Shown: piece by piece, positions 25,643 to 38,791 of the stretch
Numbering within the stretch: position 1 is the stretch's first letter
Layout of the letters: the number at the start of each line of letters is the position of its first letter
Origin: Tetrahymena thermophila SB210
Taxonomy: Eukaryota; Ciliophora; Oligohymenophorea; Hymenostomatida; Tetrahymenidae
Assembly: GCF_000189635.1 (NCBI RefSeq)
Contig: NW_002476559.1
Span: 1,302,001 to 1,366,000, forward strand
Direction: 5' to 3'
DNA: 64,000 bases
Program-made: the position numbers and the translations under genes
Notes under the pieces: model-generated
Told to the model about the DNA's origin: nothing
The model's database searches: none
The model's input: only the letters and a program-made list of their open reading frames with translations

Positions 25643-26846
25643 TTAAATAATTCAAATTTATTTTTAAGCATTTATTTTTCCATCTTATAATGTGAATTAA
25701 TATAATTTGATTTTCTATTATCAGATCGATGTAAATTTCTTTCTTTGTTTCTTTCTTTCTATTTATATGTATTTATTTTTAACACTTTCAGAATTTTAAA
25801 AATTATTTTTAGTTTGAATAATACATACATACATATACCATTTACTTATTGTTTAACTAAAATTTATTAATATTAAAAGAAATGCTTATGAATAAAAATA
25901 ATAGCCTAAAACTAAGCTAGCTAACTAGATCATATTTTAAATAAATTCAATATAAAATTTTCTTCATATTAAAACTATTTAAAATAAAAATCTTATTTAT
26001 GCTAAGATTTCTTCTAGGATATTTCTTAAATTTTTTTTATTTTTTTAATTTGCCACATGTTAACATGCATACTTTAATGACTTGATGCATTAATTAGAGT
26101 AAAAAGTTTTTGATTTTTCTATCTACATACTTCAAGAATTAGTCTGTTATATTTACATAAATACACAAATTTAATAAATTTAAGATGATCCTTTCTAGAT
26201 TTTTCTAAAAAGAAAATAAAATAGATAGTTGATTTTAATTCTATCAGAAATTTTGATAATTAAAAAATATAAATAGGGAAATATTTAATAAATTTAAGAT
26301 GATCTTTTTTAGATTTTTCTAAAAATAACATACATAATTTTATAAAATAATTTTTAAATTTTAGATATTTTTAGCTACAATAAATATATAAATTAACAAA
26401 ATAGCTTGAACTAATTAGTGTTAAATAAAGAGAGTGAAATATGAAATTTTTCATCAACTTATTTATAATTGTTTAACTATGTTGTACATTACTTAAGAAT
26501 ATTTATCAAATTTAATATATATATTTTTAATTTGTCTTTTCGATTTTTTGTTTAAAGTATAATTCATTTTACACTAAAAATGAGGTTTACAGTAGAAAAA
26601 TTAAAGTTTATTTGATCATGAATATTAATTATTTAAAAAGATGTATAGGTAAGATATTAGTTAGCTATTCCTTTGTTTTGTGAGAAAATAATACTTTTAT
26701 TTAAAAATACTAATTGATATTTTATTTTTTTTGAAAATATGTTAAAATATTTATTTGATCTTCATAAGCTATTTATATAATAATCTTTTTATCATTAGTT
26801 AGTAAATTATTTATAAATAAAACAAAAGCTAATAAATTATAAAAAA
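25643..26846. other. AT-rich spacer
   Basis: Spacer with a short imperfect duplication (TTTAATAAATTTAAGATGATC at about 26169 and 26284) and simple repeats. No gene was seen. Confidence 0.7.
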
Positions 26847-28133
26847 ATGATGAAAATCTTAGGTTTATTTAAAAAATTAGTTGCTCCACGAACTATATTT
26901 TAAATTAATTATAAATAAAAGTATTTTTTTAATAAAACTGCTTATGTTTTTTTACCTTCTTTAGAAATACTTAAAAAAACTGATATTAAGAACCCGATAG
27001 AATTATTTCAAATGGCTAATATTTACGCTGGTGGAGGTTAAATAAATGAAGCTAAATACTGCTTAGAGAGCATATAAAGGCTTAGTAATTAGGATTTTGA
27101 AGCATATTATAGGATCGCAGCAGTATATTTTAATATGAATATGATAGAGGAGTCAAAAAGCTGCTTATTGAAGGCTTTAGAAATTAATCCTTAATTTGAA
27201 AATGCTCATACATCCTTAGGATATTTATATAAAAAAATTGGGAAACCACAGAAAGCAAAAGAGTGTATTTTAAAAGCTTTAGAAATAAATCCTAAGTCTG
27301 TTTTTAGTCTTTTAGAGTTAGGATATCTATATGAAGATATGAATATGTAAGATGAACAAAAATAAACTTATATGAAAATTTTATAAATAGAACCTAAAAA
27401 TTTTGAAGCATAATACGGGCTAGGACTTTACTATTTTAAATAAAATATGCTTTAAGAAGCAAGACATTGGTTTTTGTAAGTGTTAGAAATAAATCCTAAT
27501 TTTAAATCCGTTGTATATAATTTAGGAATTATTTCTGAAAAATTAGGAGAGTATGAAAATGCAAAATAGTTCTACTAGAAAGCAATACAATTAAATCCTT
27601 AAGATGCAAATACTTATTTTAATTTAGGTGTTACTTATGAAAAAATGAAGAATGTAGAAGAAGCGAGAAAATGCTATTTAAAAGTTTAACAATTAGAACC
27701 TAAATCAATATATGCTCTTAATAATTTAGGAGCAATATATTTTGATTTAGGATAATTCTAAGAAGCTTAAAAATGCTTCGAGGATATTATAAAAATTGAT
27801 CCTTAAAATTTTGGTGCTTATTATAATTTATCAGCAATTTACATTAAAAAAGGAAATATTGAAGAATCAATTTAATGCCTTTAGAAAACAATATAAATTA
27901 ATCCTGAATATATTAATGCTCATAAATAATTAGGATAAATATTTTACACAAAGGGGTAATTTGACGAAGCAATATAGTGTTATCAATAAGCAATAAAAAT
28001 TAATTCTTAAGATTCTGATTCCTATTTCATGATAGCAAATACCTATAATCTAATGGGAAATTAGAAAGAAGCAAAATTCTACTAAGAAAAAGGTGAATAA
28101 ATTAACCCTGAATTATATAAAGATTAATTGTGA
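26847..28133 (+). CDS. TPR-repeat protein, possibly mitochondrial (428 aa)
   Basis: Single-exon gene. From about residue 60 it consists almost wholly of 34-residue tetratricopeptide repeats, about ten, each with the canonical spacing (for example NLGVTYEKMKNVEEARKCY and YYNLSAIYIKKGNIEESIQC) and a conserved P at repeat ends (INP, LEP, IDP). TPR arrays are peptide-binding scaffolds. The first 45 residues are hydrophobic and basic with only one acidic residue (MMKILGLFKKLVAPRT...), which would suit a mitochondrial presequence or membrane anchor. There is no catalytic domain, so it resembles the TPR half of O-GlcNAc transferase or bacterial-type TPR proteins only in the repeats. Partner unknown. 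Confidence 0.88.
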
Positions 28134-28409
28134 TAATATAATATATATATTATTGATTATTAAGCTCATTTATTGATTTTTTATTGTATAATTAAGTTTT
28201 AAATCAAAATATATTTATTTACTCGATCCAACTCCTAATAAATTCTTATAAAAGATTATATAGTATATTTTGTAAAAAATATTGAAAAATCTTAATTTTT
28301 TATTTTTATTTTAGCGAAAATTAATTTATTTTTTTACCAAAGAATATAACTTTTGTTACTTACAAACAAGAAGTCTAGATACTCAACTTGACTGCAATAG
28401 AAAATTAAT

Positions 28410-28766
28410 ATGTATGATAAAAATATTAGAATTCTCATTATTGGTTGTTTGCTTAATAAAGTCTATACTGATTTTATCATCTATTTATCATCTTTTTAAC
28501 ATAATAATTATGTAATCAAATCAAAAATCAATAGTTGTAAAATATTGGATATCAAATACTTATTTTTTGATTGAAATTAGTTTGAATCCTTATCAAATTT
28601 TTTAACAAAAAAATCTGTAATATTATTTGCTAATTACTTTTCTTAAAAAGCTTAAATCTTTTGGCAGAAGTCACAAATTATAAAAATTTTATCTAATATT
28701 TAAAGCTCAAAAAGTACTAAAAATATTATCTTTTATCGAAGATTGATTTTTTTAGCTTCCTTTTGA
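28410..28766 (+). CDS. Short hypothetical protein, two exons (95 aa)
   Basis: Exons 28410-28511 and 28581-28766 join in phase 0 across a 69-base GTAATC...TTAG intron, and the stop is TGA. The N-terminus is hydrophobic (IRILIIGCLLNKVYTDFIIY) and the C-terminal half is basic. It ends 78 bases before the MORN gene on the same strand. I do not recognise it. Support is only the exon fit and a protein-like composition, so it may be chance. Confidence 0.3.
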
Positions 28767-28844
28767 TAACTCTACCATAGATCTCTTTAGTTTGTTTTTA
28801 TTTATTGGCTTTTTGTAAATTTAGTTAGTGAGATTATTTCTATT

Positions 28845-31800
28845 ATGCAATTTGAATAGTTGATTGAGAATTCTACAGTTAAAGATCTGAAGATAAACTA
28901 TAAAAAGGATTATAGAGAAAACTATAAATTGGTGAGGGATGAGACGATATATGGACTGTCAGTTTGTAAGACTTATATTTAAAAGAATATAAAGACAAAT
29001 GAAATGTTTTTGTGTGTTTAAGAGACTTTCTATGATCATTAATCGCCAAAAATAATTAATATGCTAGAAACTTTACAGGTAATTAATGAAAATCCTTTCT
29101 TTAATTAATTCAGGGCATTTAGCTATGAAGAACTTCAATAGAAATCAGTTAGAATTTATATTTTGATTGAATATTACGATATGAATTTGATTAAAATAGC
29201 TAAAAAGAGGACTTTGATAGATAAAAATTTGATTGATAGTCTCACAAAATGTTTTCTTTGCTCGATATAATTCTTGTTCAAAATCGAATCTTCTCTTTTA
29301 GCCATTCACAGCTCTAATGTATTTTTAAAGTAAATGAGTGCTAATATTAATGATGGCTACCTTGTAAAAATACTTTACTTTCCTTTCATGTAGTCTTCTT
29401 TTGACATGGTTTTGTCAGGTAAAGAAAAACATTATAACTGCTATTTATCAGTAGAAGAGCTTGAATGTCTTGATAAAAAGTTAGAAAATATAGAAATCAA
29501 CAATACATAATCAAATATTTTTAGTTTTGGGGCACTTTTACTAGATTTGTTAAATTGTGCTAATCCAAATGCGAATGGAATTTCGCTCATTTACTGCAAA
29601 GACAGCTACAGGATTGATGAAACTAACTTTTTTGAGAGAATAAACTTCGTTGCAGAGAAATATCCCAAAAGGGTGTTTCTTCTACTTGAGTAGCTTCTTA
29701 AATTTAATGACAGATAAACACCAAGACAAATTATGAAGCTCTATGAAAATTAATCTCAAATAAATAACAGCTAAATCGCTGATGACACAATAGCAAATGC
29801 TAAATAAAGGATCTAAATGTAACTTTACAGTGAATTCCCAATAAAAAGCAATGTTGTAAATTCTCCATCTAATTATAACTTCGCATAAAAATAAAAACAA
29901 AATACTCTCAATAACAATAATAATTCTAGTGAACAGCAAACATTTTCTAATTCAGCCTTTCAAAGTAACCAAGAAGAACCTATTTATTACAACAACAATC
30001 TGAGCAATAATCAAAATAAAATAAATAATGAATTTTAAAATAACGAATTTTAAGATAGAAAATATAATTAACAGATTTAATCTCCACAAGATTTTTAAAG
30101 TAATAAAAACAACAATTAAGTGATAAACCCTCTTGGAAGCAGTTCTCAGTTTGATTAAGACTCAAATAGAAATTAAAAGACTAGAAGCAAATGGGATATA
30201 CCTTCTATTCACAATTCTGGATCTCGTTAGTTTAACCCAATAGTTACTCCTTTTTCTAACAATCAGCTCTCTCCAACTGAAAGGAATGAATATGCAAACA
30301 ACATTCGATATGCTGAAGATTCTCCTACTTTTGCCAATTAAAACAATATTTCACCTTCTTATTAACTTTCCTCAGAAAGTGGTAATAAAAACTAGTAAAA
30401 TTCTTTGTACAATCAAAACTCTAATAACAACGATTATAATTAATTTCTTTTCCAAAGTATTGACAAAGATGCAGAATAAAAAAATAGAAAATTTGCTGTT
30501 CAAGGTAGAGGAGAAGATAACTAAGTAGTTTATAAAAAATAACCAGACTAAATTTCGTCTGAATATTTTAAGCCGAACAACTCTTCATCAAATAATTAAT
30601 CATAATAGTTTGATTTCAATTTTTATAACTAAATTTAAAATGATAATGATAAATACATGAACAAAGATCTCCCCTCAATACAGATTTAAAAAGTAGAGTC
30701 TAATTATGAAAACCATTCGCAGTAACCAAATAATAATAAAAATTATGATTAGCAAAACAGTAAATTTCTCCTTAGTCCTTCATCTCAATTTTCTAATAAT
30801 GATTCGAGTTAACAATAGTATTCCAAAGAAATACCATAGGCACCTTAATTACCTTCAGCTCCTTCAGCATAATCCTAAAAAGGAGCTAAAGATGACTATT
30901 AAAAAAATACAATTCCATAAGCTCCTTTATTGAATGAAAATAGCCATTTAAAAACACCTCAAGTTAATACAATACCCTAGGCACCTTCTCTTAATACAAT
31001 TCCTTTAGCACCTCCATTAAACGGAATTTAAGTACCAAAAACAAATACCATTCCTCCAGCGCCTTAATTAGCAGGTATCCCTCCTGCTCCCTTTATTGGT
31101 GGTATACCTCCAGCCCCTCCAATAGGTGGTATTCCTCCAGCACCTCCAATTGGAAATACCTCTCAAGGATCTCAGCTAAATGGTATACCTCCTGCACCTT
31201 AAATAAATGGGATTCCTAAAGCTCCTCCATTATTAAATGGAATCCCTTCAGCACCTCCTATGAGCATTTTATAAGAAAAAAATAAAAATAATTAATAACC
31301 AATACAACATTTACAGAGTATGATATAAAATTCTTTAGAAGTTACAGATGAAAATAATGAATAAGAGTAAATTAGGAAAAAAGAAGAAGTTCTTTAAAGG
31401 TTATTTTAAAATAATAATTAAGCAGCACCTGTTAGACTTCCATTCTTTCTTCCAAATCAAGGAGTTAAAAAGGAAATTAAAGACGAAAATAATGCAAAGC
31501 AGGCAGACTAAAAAGAAGAAATAAAAAATGATAAAAATAAAGAATTAATTGGTATCCCTCCTGCACCATAAAACTTGATTCCTCCTCCCCCACCACTTCC
31601 TCTTTCTAATATTTTAGTAGACACTAACTATGTTGTTAAGCCGAAATTAGAGGCTGATACAACTGTAAGAGATGAGTAAAAGGAAAGAATAGAAAATCAC
31701 AAAAAGACATAAAATCAGTTAAAAAAAGAGTCAAACGATGCTTTACTTCAATCTTAATCAGTTCTAGAAAGCTCTTAAAGATTAATAGATAAAGCAAGTA

Positions 31801-34800
31801 AAGTAAAACTTCCAGAAAATTAAACATATTCGACGACGATACTTGAAGAAGATGAAAACTCTGCTAACAAGAAGGACACTTTGGACACTTATAGAACTTT
31901 AAAAGCAAGAGAAAATGAATATTTGAATTTAAAATAATAAAACTTAATGAAATCTCAGCAATAAATAAATCTTTCTAAAGAAGAAGAGCTCAAAAAAATA
32001 AGAAATAATCACTCACAACTGCTTGATAATTAAAATTAACATTAGTAACGAAGCATTGAAAATTCAGTTTTGAATGCTAGTAATAAAGGAGATTTTTATA
32101 ACAATAGAAAATACTAAGATGGAAACAATCAAATTTAAAACCAAAATGAAAGCTAGCAGCAATCAAATTTATATGCCTCATTCAATCCTGACAGCCAAGA
32201 AAAATCTCATGACATCCATAGCTTTAATGAAAATTCTGTTGCAGTTTTTGATAATGAAGGAAGTCTCCAGAATCAGCACAAACTAAATTTTGAAAGTATT
32301 TAAAATGAAAGAGAAATAAACCATGGTGGTAAAGATTACAATAGGTAAAACGACAGAAGTGATTTAAATGATAATTAACAATTTTTATCTCCTTAGAAAA
32401 AATAAAATAAAGTTTCTTCTGACTATGATTTAGAAAGTTATAGAAACGAGGACAATTAATCATCTTGGAGATTTAGACAAACTCCACCTTAGTTTTAAGA
32501 TGGCTATGGGTTTGAAAATGGCATAACTCAATATCAGATGAACAATTCTTAAATTTCTAACTAAGATAATAATTTTAGGAGTTCCTAAATTGATTAAAGC
32601 GCCTACAAATTTCCCACTAATGTTATTCAGGTGATTAATTCTATTGGAGGATCACTGAATTAATCTAGTGATTAGTCTTCGAGTATAGTCTAAGAAGCTA
32701 TTCGATATAATTAGCAACAAGAAATAATACAGTAGCTTTATCCCAACTTAAATAACTCAGAAAGTAGATTTTAAAATCGCTCAGAATATCTTTAGGAATC
32801 TAACTTTTAACCAAATGTCTATAATAACTAATATGATGGAATTTAAAGCAGCTATTAACCTTAAAAAAATTAATTTCAGTAAAAGAACGCATAAAATTAA
32901 AATAATTCTCCTGAATCTACTGAAAATACCTACAACAGCTATCCTTATTAAAAAAATAATTAAAATTAACCATAGAATTACCAACTAAACAGCCCTACCA
33001 CCTAGCTTAACAGCAGTTAGAATAATTTAAACAGCAGTTCATACACTCCAAGTTCTAACTTTTAAAAAAATAGCTTATACAAAAATAATGATTTTATTGA
33101 AGAATAAAGCTAAGAGTCAGAACCTGAAGAATAAAACTCTCTAATCTACAAATCACCAATCTAAAAGAATGTAAAAGACTATATGAGCTAACTACAAAAA
33201 AATAAAGAATTCTTTGAGCAACTTCGTAAGCAGAGACCTCAAGGCTCTAAGTAATTTGATCCTTAAGAGTTTGAATAAATAGTTCAATAAGCCAACTAAG
33301 AACCTGATAAAAAAGGAGTGAGAAACAGCTACAAAAATTCATCTTAAGATTCTGGAATTCAAAGCTATTTACCTCAAGTAGATTAAGTAGTTGAAAATAA
33401 TTTCGAGTATCCTTAAAACCAAAGCAATCAAAACAGCACATTAGATTCCTACATTGAAAAAACAATAGATGAGTAGATTTATGAAGACAATAAAAATCTC
33501 TTTTTTTCAGAATTTTAAGATTTTTAAGATAAGGAAGCTTTAATTGCTGAATTGTATTAGCAACTTCAAAAATTCCCAGATACTAAAAAAATATAATATA
33601 AAAACAAATCTTTTTATGAAGGATAAGTTCAAGTTACAGACAGGAGCATTGTTAGGTAAAAAGAAATATTTTTGAAAGCAAATTTATTTTTTAAAGTTTT
33701 AATTAATTTGTTAGTTTGTTTTTGAGATTTTTTTTAACTATTAAAATATTTTTAGAAACGGATTTGGAATCCTAAAAATGTAAAATGGGGACATTTATTG
33801 TGGTTATTTTAAGAACAACTAATTCGATGGAGAGGGTGTTTATTTTTACAATCATGGAGATATTTACAGAGGCTAACTTCGCAAAGATCTCAGATAAGGA
33901 CACGGAACTTACTATTACCATGGATTAGGATTCATTTATTCTGGGGAATGGAATGGAAACGTGAAAGAAGGCTACGGAAGACTTCTAATGAAAAACAAAG
34001 TGAAATTTATAATTTCAAAATATCAGAAAAAAATTAATTAAAATATTATAAAAATTATAGGAGAAATATGAAGGCTATTTTAAATAGAATGTAAAATGTG
34101 GTAGAGGTATTTACTATTTTGCTAACGGGGATACATTTGATGGTGAATGGGTCTATGATAAGAAATGTGGATTTGGTACCTTAGAGTTCAAGGATGGTAA
34201 CCACTTCGAAGGTAATTTTTATGATGATCTTCCTTATGGCTAGGGTTAAATGAAGTTTAAAAATGGGGATGAATATAGTGGAAACTATGAAGATGGATTA
34301 ATTTCTGGTTATGGTATTTACATACATGCCAATTAACAATACTATGAAGGAGATTTTAGTAAAAACTAAATGAATGGAGAAGGAATATATTATTTTAAAA
34401 ATGGGGATAAGTATTAGGGATAATATATAGATGGAATTCGAGAAGGTTATGGAAAGTATTTCTATTAAAATGGTTGTATCTACGAAGGTTAATGGGTAAA
34501 CAATTAAAAGCATGGTGAAGGAAGGTATATTTTCCCTGATAATACATATTACTAAGGTTCATTTGAAAATTCAATGAAGTCCGGAATAGGAAAATAAACA
34601 TTTAAAGGTATTTTTTACTAATAATTTTATTAAAATATTTAATATGTTTTTAATTAACATAAAATTTAGAAAATGAATTCTATAATGGGTAATGGAGAAA
34701 TGATAAGAGAAATGGGAAGGGATTTTATTAATTTAAAGATGGAAGCTACTATGAAGGAGATTGGCTAAATGACAAAATGCACGGCGAAGGAACTTATAAT

Positions 34801-34875
34801 CTCAAAACTAGTTCTGGCTTTAGAAAGATTTATGGAATTTGGAGCGATGATGAACTTTATTAAAGTTTTGAATGA
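28845..34875 (+). CDS. Giant protein: degenerate kinase-like domain, proline-rich repeats, MORN repeats (1935 aa)
   Basis: Four exons (28845-33655, 33756-33999, 34061-34607, 34670-34875) stay in phase. Residues 1-320 resemble a protein kinase C-lobe (VRIYILIEYYDMNL; AIHSSNVFL where HRD...N would be; NIFSFGALLLDLL like the DxWSxG helix; LLEQLLKFNDRQTP). The catalytic HRD and DFG motifs are absent, so it looks like a pseudokinase. Residues about 320-700 are N/Q-rich. Residues about 700-810 hold some twelve proline repeats of the type IPPAPPIGG, with a second PPPPLP patch near 910, possible profilin or SH3/WW ligands. Residues 1604-1935 carry about 13 MORN repeats (YEG/G.W/GxG.Y pattern), which bind membranes or act as rulers in the cytoskeleton. 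MORN proteins in ciliates often sit at the cortex, so a cortical role is plausible but inferred. Large first exon with three short introns. Confidence 0.88.
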
Positions 34876-36203
34876 ACTTTGCATATTTAATAAATTTATT
34901 TATATGAAATATATTAAAAATACTTGTAACAAATTTAAGTAAACATTTTGCAATAAATTAAAATAATTTATTATTGCTTTTATTAAGCTAAAATACTTTC
35001 AAAATAAATTAATAATGTGTTTTTAGAAGTTAACGAAACTAAATTTAACAAAATTAATTCAATGAAATATTAATATTACTTCACAATAAATTGTATGATT
35101 GTGTCGATCTATTTTCGAAATATAAAATTCAAAAGAGTTGTCACTTTTTTAGAATAATTAAAAGCAAATATAAAGAAAGCTTGTTATAATTTTAAGAAAC
35201 ATGATGATAAGAAAAAATATACTTTCTATTATTCTGTAAAAATATTTATACTAAAAAAATGTTTGTGTTTTTAAATTTAAATTTAACAATATAATTTCAT
35301 TGAAACGATCGCATTTCTAAATATTATTAGCTATTAGAAATCAAAATATTATTTTGTTGAAAAGCAAAAATATTTTTATATATAAAAATTATAAAAAAAT
35401 AATGCTTTTAAATTTATAAAATGAAAAAATTTGGTTGAAACTATCGTTTTTGTAAATATTATGATGTGTTTGTAACTATTTTAAATGTGAAATTAAATAT
35501 TTTTCATGAGAAAAGTAAAAAGTATTTTTAATAAACAATGTAAAAAAATTGTGCTTTTAAATTTTTACCATCTAAATTTAATATAATAAATTGCTTGAAA
35601 TCACCATTTTTTGTTTAATATTAAATAATCAGTTGTTTAATTTTATAAATTGTAAAAGTTTTTTAGGGTTGTTATTTTAATTTTGTTTAAAAACTTGATA
35701 ATTAATTTTTTTGAAAAAGATTATTTAAGAAAGATTGAGGATATGGATGGAGCTTAGACAAATTTATAAATTAAATGTTATATTTTATTGAGAAAAATGA
35801 GTTAAATTTAAAACTATAATTTTGATGAAGCTTTACAATTAATTAATTAATATTAATCCAGCAGGTATGCATTTTCAATAACAAAATAATTGATCTAATA
35901 ATTGTTGGATTGTTACTCGTTTAATACTTTTGTTTTAAACAGCTATATAAATTTTTTTAGGCGTGTTTGTGATTCCTAATCAGCTTCTACATTGATTTGA
36001 ATTAATAATATCAGCAGTATTTAATTGAAAAGTATTTACGCTTATTATCAAAATATTATTGATGTATCAAAAAAAATTTGTATTTTTATAAAAAGTAAAA
36101 TTAATACTTAAGTATCACATAAAATAACCATTCAATAGCACAGAATCTTAAAATCTTAAAAACTTTTAGTAAATTGATATATAAATTAAATAATTAGAAT
36201 TAG
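34876..36203. other. Spacer with a degenerate tandem repeat
   Basis: AT-rich spacer. The recognisable structure is the repeat entered at 35250-35640. No coding frame was seen. Confidence 0.65.
35250..35640. repeat. Degenerate ~140-150-bp tandem repeat, three copies
   Basis: The block TGTGCTTTTAAATTT and its variants, followed by TTGGTTGAAACTATCGTTTTT-like sequence and TAAATATTA, recurs at about 35263, 35400 and 35551. The copies are strongly diverged and non-coding. Confidence 0.6.
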
Positions 36204-37720
36204 ATGAGTTTATCTGCTTAATAATAAACAGGGCAATAGTTGCCTAACTTAATTTAATAACTCTAAATGATAGAAATTCAAAATAATTAAAGTAGCAGCA
36301 TTAGATAGAGTAGCGAAGATATCTAAGATAATATCTCTAGTCACTCTTCATTGGATAATAACATAGATTCTTTTGAAAACAGAAGAAGAATTTCTTATCA
36401 AGATCACCATTAGCACTCTAATAACAATTAAAGAAATAATAGAGGAAGCTCCAGGCATTTACAAAATGACGAAAATGAGTACTAATAGCATACAAATGCT
36501 CAGATAAATTAAGTTTTAGGCAATATGAATGAGAGTGATTTAATAAATTTACCATAAATTGAGGGTAGAAGATCAAGAAGAGCTACAAGAAATGATTCAA
36601 CATAAACTGAAATTAAATAAAGTTCAGTAAAAAGCATCTGCAAATACATAATTAACACTATTTTCAATTATTCACTATGGATTTACTTGGCATGCAACAT
36701 AATTGTCATAGTAAACTAATTTATTAACAAATCAGATAGAAATTTTACTCTAATATTCTGGACTTTGACAAGCATTTTATTTATTATAATCCGCTTGATT
36801 TAAACATGCGTTGTTTATTAGCGTGAATAAGATGAGTAAGAAATAGATTTTCTTTTTAATTGATTTAAACAATTTGTATTTCTTTGATTTTTACAAAAAA
36901 TTTTCATCAATGAAATAAAATAAAAATAGAAATTTATTTTATCTGCAAAATAAAGCTTTATTTTAAGAAAATAAATAAATAAATCTATTTTTATTTTAAA
37001 ACATTTCCAATTTAAAAATTTTAGCTAAAACTTATTAATTATATATAAAAGCTTTACTAATTTAGTGAGAAATTCAAGTACTTAGAGGTCTAGGGTAACC
37101 AGACGCAGTAGATTAACAAGATTATATCCAAGAAGAGAGCTTAGTGGTGGCTAAATACCTGTTCCAGTAGCCTAAATTATTTAATAAATTTATTACAATA
37201 GTAGAGATTTAGAAAGTCAAAGCGATGATAGAAGTTTAGAAATTTCTGAAATAGCTCATAATCTAGCTGAACAAACAGTAACTAACTCATATTTATTTGA
37301 TTAATTTCATTTTTAATATAAAATCTATTTGAAATAAATTAGTTTTTACATAATGACTAAAATGTGGTCGAATCTTCAATATAGTAGATTTGGATAGACT
37401 CTTTTAGGTAATAAATGGCATAATAAGGAGTTAATTCAAATGTTATGATATTGTAATAGAGAATACAAGATTAAAAAGCAAATGGTCTTTCAAGAAGTGA
37501 AATTAAAAAATTCGAAAAGATTTCTTATACACAAGAATAACTAGATTCTCTTTAAGAATAGGACATCATCTGTTCTATTTGCTTAGAGAAGTATGAATCA
37601 GATAAAAAGTTAATCAAACTACCTTGTTCCCATACATATCATAACTATTGCATTACTAAGTGGTTATTATAGGACTAAAAGTGTCCATTGTGCAGACTCA
37701 ACCTTAAGTGCTAGCAATGA
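36204..37720 (+). CDS. Membrane-anchored RING-H2 E3 ubiquitin ligase (420 aa)
   Basis: Three exons (36204-36835, 37025-37277, 37343-37720), all phases consistent, stop TGA at 37718. The C-terminal RING-H2 finger is complete with C3H2C3 spacing: CSICLEKY...LPCSHTYHNYCITKWL...CPLCRLN. This is the E2-binding module of ubiquitin ligases. Two hydrophobic segments (about residues 145-170, IFNYSLWIYLACNIIVIV; and 178-203, LIFWTLTSILFIII) make it a two-pass membrane protein. The 140-residue N-terminal arm is Q/S/N-rich with an arginine patch (GRRSRRATR), and another arginine-serine patch follows the membrane part. Only the last ~50 residues are conserved enough to type. Target and membrane unknown. 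Confidence 0.88.
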
Positions 37721-38791
37721 AAATTGCAAGAAATGCTTTATTATAAATTGTTTATATTATTAAAATATATTATTATCATTAAGAAATTATCTAGATATAT
37801 CACATAAAATATGTATAAAGCTTGAAGTAATATAATTAAAATCAGATAAAATTCTCGACAGAAATATAATCAAAACACTACTTTTTTGAATTTACGCTTT
37901 CAAAAAAAATTTTAATTAAAGTTTATTAAATCATTAATGAATGAATGATACATTAGTAGAGTTTAGAAATCAATTAATTAATTAATTATTATTATTTTGT
38001 ATTATTATCTAAACAAATAGAATGTGTAAAATAATAAAAATAATATATATTTGTCAGTTCCTATCAATTAATATTTCCGTTAATTATTTAAATATTATTT
38101 TTAAATAACTTTAAAAGAATATTTACATATAAATAACACCTATCTGATTAAATAAATATTTTATTTTAAAAATGATCATATATAATATTATTAATTTTGG
38201 AAACATTAAAAATATTAGTTTGAATTAACTTATGAAAAGTAAAAACCATTTAATACAAAAAGACTCAAATTATATTTTTTATAATTTAATATTTAAAGCT
38301 AACTAGCTTGATTCTATATTTAATAGATGTAGCTTTTCACTGTAAGAATACATATAATATGAAATATTTAAATTTTTATAAGAAAATGTTTCAATTTATT
38401 AGTGAGTGATGATAAATTTTTGATAAAATTATATTAAAATTATTTTTTTTGATAAAATAACTAATTCAAATAAATACATTAAGCATATTTTCTATTTAAA
38501 TATTTTTTATAAAAAAAATGTTTATATGATTAAAGTGATTAAATAGAATATTTATATTTTAAGAATTTCAAGATTTAATTTTTGATGTGTTTGATATTTG
38601 ATTTTGATAAAATTTATCTGAAATAATATTTTTTATACTAAAACGCAAAAAAATCATTTTTAATTATTATTTACATAATTTTAATAAAATTTCTGAATTT
38701 ATTAATTTTTTACTCTTCTAGCTATTAATTATATTGTAAACTCTATTTTTAGTTGTAAAGATTGTTTGTTTGTTATAACTTAAATCAAAAT
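37721..38791. other. AT-rich spacer between convergent genes
   Basis: Spacer of about 1.07 kb between two genes ending towards each other. Nothing beyond simple AT repeats was seen. Confidence 0.7.
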
